From: Candidatus Heimdallarchaeota archaeon
GTDB taxonomy: Archaea; Asgardarchaeota; Heimdallarchaeia; Hodarchaeales; LC-3
Direction: 5' to 3'
Assembly: GCA_027364495.1 (NCBI GenBank)
Contig: DAHXPE010000124.1
Coordinates: 1 to 13,857 of the forward strand
DNA: 13,857 bases
Made by a program: the position numbers and the translations under genes. Position 1 is the stretch's first letter, and the number at the start of each line of letters is the position of its first letter. This document shows positions 6,970-13,857 of the stretch, one piece after another. Under the pieces are notes generated by a model, which worked only from the letters and a program-made list of their open reading frames with translations, was not told the origin of the DNA and did not search any database.

Positions 6970-7131
6970 TTTTATTCACCTTTTAAGGTATTTATTCGGA
7001 TTCAATCGAGAAATAATACCTATTATGTAAAAGAAAATTTCTAAAAATATAAATTTTAGTAAACGATTAAATAATTCCGAGAAAGCCTTTTTCCAGCGAT
7101 CTGAAAAAATTTTGTTGCAGGTTTACAACTC

Positions 7132-7542
7132 TTGATTTTTTTAACAAAACAGATTTTGGAAAACATTGTCAATGATTGTACTGTATGCTTACCATATGAG
7201 GCATGTGGTTTTCTAATCGGTAACAGGGGTTATCTTAAAACTATTTTTGATTGTAAGTCGGTACAAAATCAATCATCTGAGGTTAATAGATACATAATTA
7301 ATCCCGTGGACTTTTATAACATTGAAAGTTCTTTAACAAATAGAAATCTCTCAATAGTAGGTTTCTATCATTCTCACCCCGCCGGATCTCATCATCCTAG
7401 CCGCTATGACATACAGGATGCCTGGCAAGATTATTCCTATGTGATACTAGCCAATTCCACTATAAAATCTTGGAGCATGAAAAGTTGGTTAATTGATTCA
7501 AAGTCTGGACACTGTCAAGAAGAAAGTATAAGTATGGTATAA
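7132..7542 (+). CDS. JAMM/MPN-domain metallopeptidase
   Basis: This is a zinc-dependent isopeptidase-type domain (JAB1/MPN/Mov34), the family of archaeal desampylases and eukaryotic proteasome/signalosome deubiquitinases. The full JAMM signature is present: Glu23 in PYEACGFLIG, His80-Ser-His82-Pro, then Ser90 and Asp93 (spacing HxH-x7-SxxD). The protein is therefore predicted to be active. At 136 aa it is a minimal single-domain form. Translation appears to begin at TTG (7132): no ATG or GTG lies in frame just upstream, and MIFLTKQILENIV aligns with the normal N-terminus of the family. The RecA/RadB-like gene follows 41 bases later on the same strand, suggesting an operon. Possible substrates are proteins modified by ubiquitin-like SAMP/Urm1 proteins, or thiocarboxylate sulfur-carrier conjugates. 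No such modifier gene is in the window. Confidence 0.9.
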   Translation: MIFLTKQILENIVNDCTVCLPYEACGFLIGNRGYLKTIFDCKSVQNQSSEVNRYIINPVDFYNIESSLTNRNLSIVGFYHSHPAGSHHPSRYDIQDAWQDYSYVILANSTIKSWSMKSWLIDSKSGHCQEESISMV

Positions 7543-7583
7543 TGTACTTTTCTTTTATTCAGTAGCAGTGAGTTGTAATTTGT

Positions 7584-8141
7584 ATGACCGTTAGTCCATG
7601 GATAGAATTCCCAAATGATGAAGCTGGATTATTTCAACTAGCAGGGAAACCAACCACAAATTATAACCTATTATTGTATGGTAAAGCTTTACTAGCAAGA
7701 CGTGAGGGTAACACTGTTTTTTTCATTGACAACCACATTATCATTGATTTTCAAAAGTTAAAAAACGATCTTGAAAATGATTCTGATCTTATAAATGGGT
7801 TTTACATATTTACGCCTAAAAATTTGACCGAATTTATTACGTTAGTAGATGATCTGGAACTTCTTTACTTTCACACTGTTAAAAAACCGGTAATTTGCAT
7901 CAGTGGGATCTTTGAGTTTCTCATTAAGAATCCTACTAACCAAAAAAACCTTACGTTAATGACATATGCTTTGGGATTATTACAGGATTACCATGTTCCT
8001 ATTTTCGTTACAAATGAAATGCGTGCTACGGGTGAATTTGACTTACCTTTTCTTTCATTTTTAATTCCAACGTTCTTTTCTAAAGTCTTTATTGTCGAAT
8101 TACAGGGGAAAGATTTAGAGATTTTAAGTTATAATTTTTAA
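7584..8141 (+). CDS. RecA/RadB-like protein with lost Walker motifs (pseudo-ATPase)
   Basis: The 185-aa protein has the order of elements of a RecA-superfamily core such as RadB, but the catalytic residues are gone. FQLAGKPTTNYNLLLYGKALLA (17-38) lines up with the Walker A strand-loop-helix of the type QIYGPPGSGKTNLALQLA. Tyr27 and Asn28 stand where Lys and Thr should be. NTVFFIDN (43-50) matches the next strand. PVICISGIFEFL (102-113) matches the Walker B strand, with Ser107 in place of the usual Asp. YHVPIFVTNEMRAT (136-149) matches the conserved VVVTNQV segment at the end of the core. It starts with ATG 41 bases after the JAMM gene and is probably co-transcribed with it. A non-catalytic partner role is plausible, in the way some Rad51 paralogues or Elongator Elp4-6 subunits work. 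The homology is judged by eye and is weak at the sequence level. Confidence 0.6.
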   Translation: MTVSPWIEFPNDEAGLFQLAGKPTTNYNLLLYGKALLARREGNTVFFIDNHIIIDFQKLKNDLENDSDLINGFYIFTPKNLTEFITLVDDLELLYFHTVKKPVICISGIFEFLIKNPTNQKNLTLMTYALGLLQDYHVPIFVTNEMRATGEFDLPFLSFLIPTFFSKVFIVELQGKDLEILSYNF

Positions 8142-8475
8142 ATTATAGCATGTAAAACAATTCACCTAGAGTTACAAAAGACTAAGAGTATTTCCAGAAA
8201 TAAATTGGTAAAATTATGTCTATACTCCTACTAATGAGTAGTTCATACTATTGGGAGCTAAGAAAATTACAGAAAAAAAGAATAGTTTGATTAATGAGGA
8301 GTTGCATAAGGAAACTTTAGAGTTATAGGTAATTTTTTAAACCAAAGCTGAAAAGAGTCATATTCAACGGCGAATAGGTAGATCAATAGAGTAAACCAAA
8401 AAGTTCGGGAAACCGTTTCTTGAAGGTATTCGCTAGTTACAATATTTGAACTCATAATAAAAAAGGTTGATTAAT
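8142..8475. other. Stretch of about 330 bases with no clear gene
   Basis: No open frame with convincing coding character spans this region on either strand. One plus-strand frame contains coiled-coil-like segments (for example LINEELHKETLEL and TKAEKSHIQRR), but stop codons interrupt it about as often as expected by chance. The last bases hold an AAAAGGTTGAT sequence just before the hydrolase ATG. The region presumably carries the promoter of the hydrolase gene; no strong TATA box stands out. Confidence 0.5.
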
Positions 8476-9546
8476 ATGTCGATCCCTACACTTGCAGGAA
8501 TAGAGTCTGAAGAAATAACAACCAAACGATTAAAAACAAGGGTATTATTTACTAAAAAAAGAAAGGGAAGTCCGGTATTATTCATTCATGGTAATGCATC
8601 ATCAGCAACTTACTGGGAGGAAATAATGCAAGGTTTACCAGAAAATTTTTGGGGTATAGCACCAGATTTGCGAGGTTATGGCGGTGCTGATCCCACAAAA
8701 CTGGTTGATGCAAAAAAAGGATGTGAAGATTGGGTTGAAGACATAATAACTCTGTTGGATCACTTACACATCGAAAAAACACATGTCTGTGCACATTCAT
8801 TAGGTGGAAATGTTACCTGGGCACTAATAAGCGCACATCCAAAAAGAATTTTTTCCGTAACACAAGTTGATCCAGGTTCACCATATGGATTCGGAGGAAC
8901 AAAAGATAGTAAAGGCACACCAACTTATACTGACTTTGGAAGTTCTGGTGGTGGTTCAGTAAACCCAGATTTTGTGAAATTAATGAAAGAAGGAGATAGA
9001 ACAGAAGGCAATCCTCAAGCAAGTCCGCGAGTGGTTATGAATACGTTTTATTTTAAACCACCATTTAAACCAGCACGAGAGGAAGATTTACTCTCATCTC
9101 TGTTGTCGGAACATATTGGTGATAAACAATATCCTGGAGATCTAACAAAATCAGAAAATTGGCCAGGAGTAGCACCAGGAGTATGGGGACCAATAAATGC
9201 CCTTTCACCAAAATATTTAGTGCATAAAGTTCCTGCGTTGATAAAAGTAAAGCCAAAGCCAAAAATATTGTGGATCAGGGGTAGTGATGATCAGATAGTA
9301 TCAGATAATTCTCTTTTTGATTTTGGCACACTTGGCCAACTAGGAGCTGTACCAGGATGGCCAGGGGCTGAGATTTGTCCACCACAACCCATGGTAAGTC
9401 AGATAAGAGCAGTTTTAGAAGAATATAAAAAACAAGGTGGTTCTTTCAGTGAAGTTGTAATACAAGGAACTGGTCATTCACCATACATTGAAAAACCAGC
9501 TGAATTTAACAGCCACTTCCATAAATTCCTGAAAGAACATTCTTAA
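8476..9546 (+). CDS. Alpha/beta-hydrolase fold enzyme
   Basis: This is a soluble alpha/beta hydrolase of 356 aa from the ATG at 8476; a TTG nine bases upstream is in frame but less likely. The family elements appear in order. VLFIHGNASS (34-43) provides the oxyanion-hole HG. PDLRGYGGAD (63-72) follows. CAHSLGG (105-111) is the nucleophile elbow with Ser108. IRGSDDQIV carries the likely acid, Asp271 or Asp272. GTGHSPYIEKP carries the catalytic His334. The insertion between the nucleophile and acid strands (about 130-255) is long and rich in Gly and Pro, and probably forms the lid that sets specificity. There is no signal peptide. The substrate is unknown: esterase, lactonase, epoxide hydrolase or haloalkane dehalogenase-type roles are all possible. 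It is preceded by a Shine-Dalgarno-like AGGTTGAT. The broken gene on the other strand converges on it, with 42 bases between. Confidence 0.88.
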   Translation: MSIPTLAGIESEEITTKRLKTRVLFTKKRKGSPVLFIHGNASSATYWEEIMQGLPENFWGIAPDLRGYGGADPTKLVDAKKGCEDWVEDIITLLDHLHIEKTHVCAHSLGGNVTWALISAHPKRIFSVTQVDPGSPYGFGGTKDSKGTPTYTDFGSSGGGSVNPDFVKLMKEGDRTEGNPQASPRVVMNTFYFKPPFKPAREEDLLSSLLSEHIGDKQYPGDLTKSENWPGVAPGVWGPINALSPKYLVHKVPALIKVKPKPKILWIRGSDDQIVSDNSLFDFGTLGQLGAVPGWPGAEICPPQPMVSQIRAVLEEYKKQGGSFSEVVIQGTGHSPYIEKPAEFNSHFHKFLKEHS

Positions 9547-9588
9547 AAATTCAGGTAATTACTAGAATTTGAAACCTCAATCTTTATT

Positions 9589-10009
9589 TTATTTTCTTTT
9601 ATTATTTTCTGATATATTTTCAAATCTCAAAGCTGATCCAACTTTTTCAAGAAGATCATTAATAAATTTCTTAGTCACAAATGAATTTATTTCAGATTCA
9701 GGAATTTTTAAATCAGCTAATTCAATTAATGGGTGATTTTCTTCTCTAAACTTTGCCAAATACCACGATTTATTATGTTCAGTATCAAATTTCCATGGAA
9801 AAGATTTTATAGCTGCATCTACCATTTCATTATTTGCTTTTGAATAAATAAAGTTTATTGTGTGACCTCTACAATATTTTTTCCATTACAAATTAAAGTT
9901 AAAGCGCTTTTTTTTTCCTCTTTAGTAAATAATGATGCCAAATGTTGTAATCCCTCAGTTCTTTTGTACCATTAAAGAATTTATGTTCTAAAGGATTTTT
10001 ATGACATAA
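9589..10009 (-). pseudogene. Broken gene of unknown function, two frameshifts
   Basis: Three overlapping minus-strand open segments in three different frames follow one another: 10009-9902, 9971-9858 and 9885-9589. Read in order they give a continuous protein-like sequence. It contains CHKNPLEHKFFNGTKEL, then LQHLASLFTKEEKKSALTLICNGK, then GHTINFIYSKANNEM and the long C-terminal part MVDAAIKSFPWKFDTEHNKSW... ending ENNKRK. An ATG at 9825 would give a 78-aa product covering only the last part. A run of six A residues (minus strand, near 9880) lies in the second junction, and a GGG/A-rich stretch near the first, both typical of slippage or sequencing error. No start codon is evident for the restored protein. 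I do not recognise the family. Alternatively the 78-aa frame alone is a real small gene. Confidence 0.5.
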
Positions 10010-10099
10010 TTAAATTAATAAAAATAAAAAAAATATCTAAAAGGATTAAATAAATAAATCTCCAACTCAGTCTGTTTGAAATATTAGAGAGATTGACCT

Positions 10100-10117
10100 A
10101 AAAAAAAAATAAAGAAA
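10100..10117 (-). terminator. Oligo-T terminator of rpoB
   Basis: On the minus strand, starting about 15 bases after the rpoB stop codon, the sequence reads TTTCTTTA followed by ten T residues. This is a strong archaeal-type oligo-T termination signal. It suggests that the rpoB transcript ends here and is not continued into an rpoA gene. Confidence 0.55.
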
Positions 10118-10131
10118 ATTGAAGCTTTCAG

Positions 10132-13100
10132 TTAGGATGTTGTTTCTAAAATCAATGATGGTTTAATGGACATAGAAACTAATTCTTGTAAAAGAAGCTT
10201 GAATGCATAAGAAACAGCAATCTTAGAGATACTTGTATCCTGTGTTCCGCAAACTTTACAAGCAGTTTGCCCAGTTCTGTTATTGTGGTCAGCAATAAGT
10301 CCGCAACGTTCACAGATGTAAATTTCAATTTTATCTGACTCATCAAGCAATCTTTCTTTTAATAACAAAGCTGCTCCATGACCAATTATACAGTCCCGTT
10401 CCATCTCACCAAATCTCAAGCCACCTTCACGAGCTCTTCCTTCAGTTGGTTGTCGAGTCAAAATTTGTACTGGACCTCTAGCTCTTGCATGAATCTTATC
10501 AGCTACCAGGTGGTGCAATTTCTGATAATAAATTGGAGTTATATAAATCTTACTTGGTACTTTCTGCCCTGTTATACCATCATACATGGTGGTTTCTGCG
10601 TAGGGATGGAATCCTAATTTCAGCAAGTTTTGTGTTACTTCCTCGTAACTTGGTGACTCGAATAGTGTTGCATCGAATTGTTTGCCTTCGATACTTGCTA
10701 TCAAGGCAGCCATACCTTCCAGTACTTGTCCTATAGTCATACGGTTGGGGATACCGTGTGGGTTTACTATTAAATCTGGTGTTATACCTTCGTAGGTAAA
10801 TGGTAGATCTTCCTGTGGTAAGATAGCACCAATTACTCCTTTCTGACCATGCCTGGATGCGAATTTATCTCCAAGCTCAGGTATACGCTGGTCTCTAACT
10901 TTTACTTTGACAAGTTTGTTTCCTTCGGAGGTTTCAGTAATGATAACTGTATCAATAACACCTTCTTCACCGTGACGCATGGAAATTGAAGTTTCTCGTC
11001 TCTGTGGTTCTGGTTGTTCTAATTCAATATATTCTTCAAGGAATCTTGGTCTTGATGTTCTGCCAACAAGGACGTCACCGCCACTGACCTCAATTTCTGG
11101 TTCGATGATACCATCTACTTCAGATAGATGTCGGTATACTTCCTGTGCGCGGAATCCTCTAACTCCTTTGGTTGGTATTTCAAATTTATCTTCCTGACCA
11201 CCAAGGTATTTCTTTTCTTCGGCGATGTACGATCTAAAGAAGTGACTTCTGAACAATCCTCGCTCGATACTGGCTTTATTGAACACAATAGCATCTTGAA
11301 TGTTCCAACCCTGGAAAGAAATAACTCCTACAATAGCATTTTGACCACAGGGTCTTGAATTGAAACCAATTAAATCTAAGACTTTTCCACCAACTAATGG
11401 CTTTTGAGGGTTTTGGAGAATGTGGCCACGTCTGTCAGCACGATATTTGAAATTGCTTGCATATAGTCCAAGAGCTTGTTTAATCATACCGGCTTCATAA
11501 GTATTACGTGGAGATTGGTTGTGTTCAGCAAAGGGAATAGTGGATGTAGCAATACCAAGAATAGTAGCTGGAGAAATTTCAAGGTGGGTATGTTCTGGTG
11601 TTAAATCTTTTGGATTAAGTGCAATAAAAGAATTTTCCTCTTCTTCAGCATCAAGGTATTCAATGACACCATCTTTTTCAACTAATTCAGACCAAGTTCG
11701 TTCACCCTTTTTAATTTTGTCAATATGCTCTTTTTTAATAGCAGGTTTGCCATCTTTACAAATTAATAATGGTCTTCGAACACGACCATCATCAGTATTA
11801 ATTGAGATAACCCCTTTCAGGTCATCAGGATAAAAAGAAATATTGATTTCATTACTAATCTTGCCTTCACGTCGAGATCGTTTAATATCTTCAAAAACCT
11901 TAGGTATACCCGCAGGTGAACGGTCTCGAGTGGTTCCGACAATAATACCATCAACAAAGATTTTAACACCTTCATGATCAATTTGATTTCCAGAAAAGTC
12001 TGGATTGTTCAAAATTTCATTATTAATTTTACGAACAGATGAAAACGAATGAATGAATGAAATAATTTCTTTAGCATTAGTACCGGAGGAGATATAAGCT
12101 TGCAACGCTAGGTTCTTGACCAATCCACAATTGGGTCCTTCTGGTGTTTCGTTAGGGCAAATTTTACCCCAATGGGTAGCATGAAGATCACGAGCCTCAA
12201 AGTGAGCTTGGGATCTGATCAAAGGACTAATAACACGACGTAAGTTAGAATAGGTACTCATATAGTTAGTTCTATCAAGTAATTGAGAAACACCAGCTTT
12301 GCCACCAACCCAGTTGCCAGTAGCAAGAGCATGACGTACACGTTCAGTAATAACATCAGCTCGCATTGCAACACGTAAGTTGGGGATTTTACCTTTTTTG
12401 GAATTCTTCTCAAGTTGATACTTGATATCTTTGTAAAGTGATTTAAAGGCAACTCTGAATAAACTGGTGAGCATTTCACCAGCTAATTTTAGTCGTTTAT
12501 TACTATAATGGTCTTTATCATCAGGTTCTTTTTCGTAGTATTCGATTTCAATAACACGAAGAGCCATTTGAGCAAGGAAGAGTGCTTTAGCACGTCGATC
12601 CTCTTCATTAGTACCTAAATGAGGGAGTAAATAGTGATCTAAAACAAATTTAGCACGAATAACACGGTATTGCTGGGTTTGACCAACAGCAACTCTTTTA
12701 CCAATAAAATCGAGAGCCTCTTCTTGATCAAGAACTTCATGACTTTGTAAAAGGGTAGGTGTTAATTCAGTAATAATATCATCACTATCGGAAATGAGAG
12801 CAGCAACCTCGGCATCAGAAGTAATGCCAAGAGCCTTCATAAGAACACCAAAAGGTAAAGGACGGGGGACCGAGAAAAAGTTCACTGTTAATCGTCGATC
12901 CGATCTTCTTTCAACAGTAACTAAAGATCTGAAACCAGCAACGGTACTGAAGATTTTAGCAGAAGAAGTGACTGGACCACCTTTACGGCCATAATCGACA
13001 AGAACACGGTTAGAAACAAGATATTCTTGAGTAACAATTACTCGTTCACTACCATTAATAATGAAATATCCACCTGGATCGGTAGGATCTTCACCAAGTT

Positions 13101-13569
13101 CAATTAGCTCTTCAGGAGTCTTTTTGGCAAGCGGACAGAGTTTTGATTTAAGCATTAATGGAATACGACCAATATAGGCACGAACAAGTTTCTGTTCAAC
13201 CTCAACACCGTTCTCAATAGTGACGGGTTTCATAACGAGGTACAGTGGAATAGAATAAATTAAATTACGAATACGAGCTTCAGAAGGATAGACAGGACGT
13301 TCAGAACCATCAGCTTCTCTGATACTAGGTTTGTCTGTTTCTATTTTCTCAAGTTTAACATAGTAACCTTCAATATCAGGGTCAATTCTTCCAATCTCTT
13401 GGACAATATTATTTAATTGATTTTCAATAAAATCATCAAAAGAATCAAGATGCTGACGAACCAGACCAAGTTCTTTAACCATGGCTTCGAAAAGAACCCA
13501 ACGATCAGCATTACTTAAAAATTCTGCTCCAGTAATAATGGAGCTAGCCTTTTTTGACTTACTTGACAT
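10132..13569 (-). CDS. rpoB: DNA-directed RNA polymerase subunit B (RpoB/Rpb2, fused form)
   Basis: This is the second-largest RNA polymerase subunit, which forms one side of the active-site cleft with subunit A. At 1145 aa it is the unsplit form. Landmarks appear in order: the N-terminal protrusion and lobe with GYFIINGSERVIVTQE; the fork region ETPEGPNCGLVKNLAL; GQNAIVGVISFQGWNIQDAIVFNKASIERG; GDKFASRHGQKG with both active-site lysines; NPHGIPNRMTIGQVLEG; GLRFGEMERDCIIGHGAALLLKERL; and the C-terminal zinc ribbon with Cys1086, 1089, 1104 and 1107. Translation starts at ATG 13569, with GAGG ten bases upstream. Oddity: the metal-contacting Glu-Asp pair of the family reads Gln758-Asp759 (codon CAA at 11298-11296). 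The neighbours are also unusual, since neither rpoH upstream nor rpoA downstream is present. Confidence 0.98.
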   Translation of the reverse strand: MSSKSKKASSIITGAEFLSNADRWVLFEAMVKELGLVRQHLDSFDDFIENQLNNIVQEIGRIDPDIEGYYVKLEKIETDKPSIREADGSERPVYPSEARIRNLIYSIPLYLVMKPVTIENGVEVEQKLVRAYIGRIPLMLKSKLCPLAKKTPEELIELGEDPTDPGGYFIINGSERVIVTQEYLVSNRVLVDYGRKGGPVTSSAKIFSTVAGFRSLVTVERRSDRRLTVNFFSVPRPLPFGVLMKALGITSDAEVAALISDSDDIITELTPTLLQSHEVLDQEEALDFIGKRVAVGQTQQYRVIRAKFVLDHYLLPHLGTNEEDRRAKALFLAQMALRVIEIEYYEKEPDDKDHYSNKRLKLAGEMLTSLFRVAFKSLYKDIKYQLEKNSKKGKIPNLRVAMRADVITERVRHALATGNWVGGKAGVSQLLDRTNYMSTYSNLRRVISPLIRSQAHFEARDLHATHWGKICPNETPEGPNCGLVKNLALQAYISSGTNAKEIISFIHSFSSVRKINNEILNNPDFSGNQIDHEGVKIFVDGIIVGTTRDRSPAGIPKVFEDIKRSRREGKISNEINISFYPDDLKGVISINTDDGRVRRPLLICKDGKPAIKKEHIDKIKKGERTWSELVEKDGVIEYLDAEEEENSFIALNPKDLTPEHTHLEISPATILGIATSTIPFAEHNQSPRNTYEAGMIKQALGLYASNFKYRADRRGHILQNPQKPLVGGKVLDLIGFNSRPCGQNAIVGVISFQGWNIQDAIVFNKASIERGLFRSHFFRSYIAEEKKYLGGQEDKFEIPTKGVRGFRAQEVYRHLSEVDGIIEPEIEVSGGDVLVGRTSRPRFLEEYIELEQPEPQRRETSISMRHGEEGVIDTVIITETSEGNKLVKVKVRDQRIPELGDKFASRHGQKGVIGAILPQEDLPFTYEGITPDLIVNPHGIPNRMTIGQVLEGMAALIASIEGKQFDATLFESPSYEEVTQNLLKLGFHPYAETTMYDGITGQKVPSKIYITPIYYQKLHHLVADKIHARARGPVQILTRQPTEGRAREGGLRFGEMERDCIIGHGAALLLKERLLDESDKIEIYICERCGLIADHNNRTGQTACKVCGTQDTSISKIAVSYAFKLLLQELVSMSIKPSLILETTS

Positions 13570-13857
13570 TAATAAGTTTCCTCAAATGGTTCTAACACAT
13601 AAAAGAATTAATTTTGTTTCACTAAGACAGGTAAAATCGATAGAGGGCATCATAGGACAATTCATGCTTGGGACCCGGAATAAAATGAAAACATAATACT
13701 ATAGAGGGAGTAAACTCCATCGTAAAACCTAAATTAAACTGAAACAAATAATATACTAGTATAGGTAAAAAACAAAAATTGAATTTAAAAAAGAATGTAA
13801 AGAAAAATATTGTAAAAGACTTTCAGAGGCACTTGCAAAGATGAAATTATCAAAAAC
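13570..13857. other. Region upstream of rpoB with two palindromes, no clear gene
   Basis: No complete gene is visible. A hairpin-type inverted repeat GGAGT-AA-ACTCC lies at 13707-13718, and a perfect 12-base palindrome TATACTAGTATA at 13752-13763. Both are candidates for regulation of rpoB or of a divergent gene to the right. On the plus strand a frame open from about 13770 to the edge reads EFKKECKEKYCKRLSEALAKMKLSK, with an ATG at 13841. It could be the start of a divergent gene cut by the window, but this is too short to call. Confidence 0.35.

Noticed and set aside
8220..8450. Plus-strand frame with coiled-coil-like pieces broken by several stops, possibly a decayed gene
   Set aside because: About five stops in roughly 75 codons is what AT-rich random sequence gives, and no frame restoration yields a recognisable protein.
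1745..9869. The 13-base sequence GAGGTCACACAAT occurs on the minus strand both at the rps6e start and inside the broken gene near 9857-9869
   Set aside because: About one such match is expected by chance in a window this size, and the second copy is not at a start codon.
13622..13720. A 32-codon minus-strand frame containing PGPKHELS, reminiscent of the PKHEL motif of RpoH, which usually lies upstream of rpoB
   Set aside because: Only about five residues match, the rest of RpoH is absent and the frame is too short. Chance similarity is more likely, though a remnant cannot be excluded.
1..13857. CRISPR arrays, insertion sequences, rRNA genes and integrase/attachment sites
   Set aside because: No regularly spaced repeats, transposase or integrase motifs, or rRNA-like sequence were seen anywhere in the window. 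The tRNA genes have no obvious duplicated 3' ends nearby.

Overview
The window is archaeal. It carries a translation factor aIF2 gamma gene, ribosomal protein S6e, a single fused RNA polymerase subunit B, an archaeal GspE-type secretion ATPase, and two tRNA-Arg genes whose introns sit at the canonical 37/38 position in bulge-helix-bulge-like contexts. Base composition is AT-rich, and at least one start codon is TTG. The unsplit RpoB argues against lineages with a split B'/B''. An Asgard archaeon or a relative is a reasonable guess, but nothing here proves the phylum.

Layout, left to right. Bases 1-1746 (minus strand) hold the conserved pair rps6e then eif2g, with a Shine-Dalgarno-like sequence at the very edge hinting at another gene just outside. 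A solitary N6-adenine DNA methyltransferase (minus) follows. A divergent gspE-type ATPase gene (plus) comes next, with no membrane partner beside it. Bases 5668-5927 hold two convergent intron-containing tRNA-Arg genes, anticodons TCT and CCT, which together read the AGA and AGG codons. A histidine phosphatase and a small zinc-ribbon protein follow on the minus strand. On the plus strand a JAMM/MPN-type metallopeptidase is followed 41 bases later by a RecA/RadB-like protein that has lost both Walker motifs. After a 330-base stretch without a clear gene come an alpha/beta hydrolase (plus), a broken gene spread over three frames (minus), and the full rpoB gene (minus).

The window is a patchwork. 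Core information-processing genes (rps6e, eif2g, rpoB, tRNA-Arg) stand next to accessory genes. rpoB lies outside its usual rpoH-rpoB-rpoA setting. The most interesting points are: a Gln where the RpoB active-site Glu-Asp pair is expected; a ten-T tract inside the intron of tRNA-Arg(TCT); the JAMM plus pseudo-RecA gene pair; a zinc-ribbon gene whose reading frame seems to need a CTG start; and an aIF2 gamma lacking its zinc knuckle. Family assignments were made by eye from motifs. No database search was possible.
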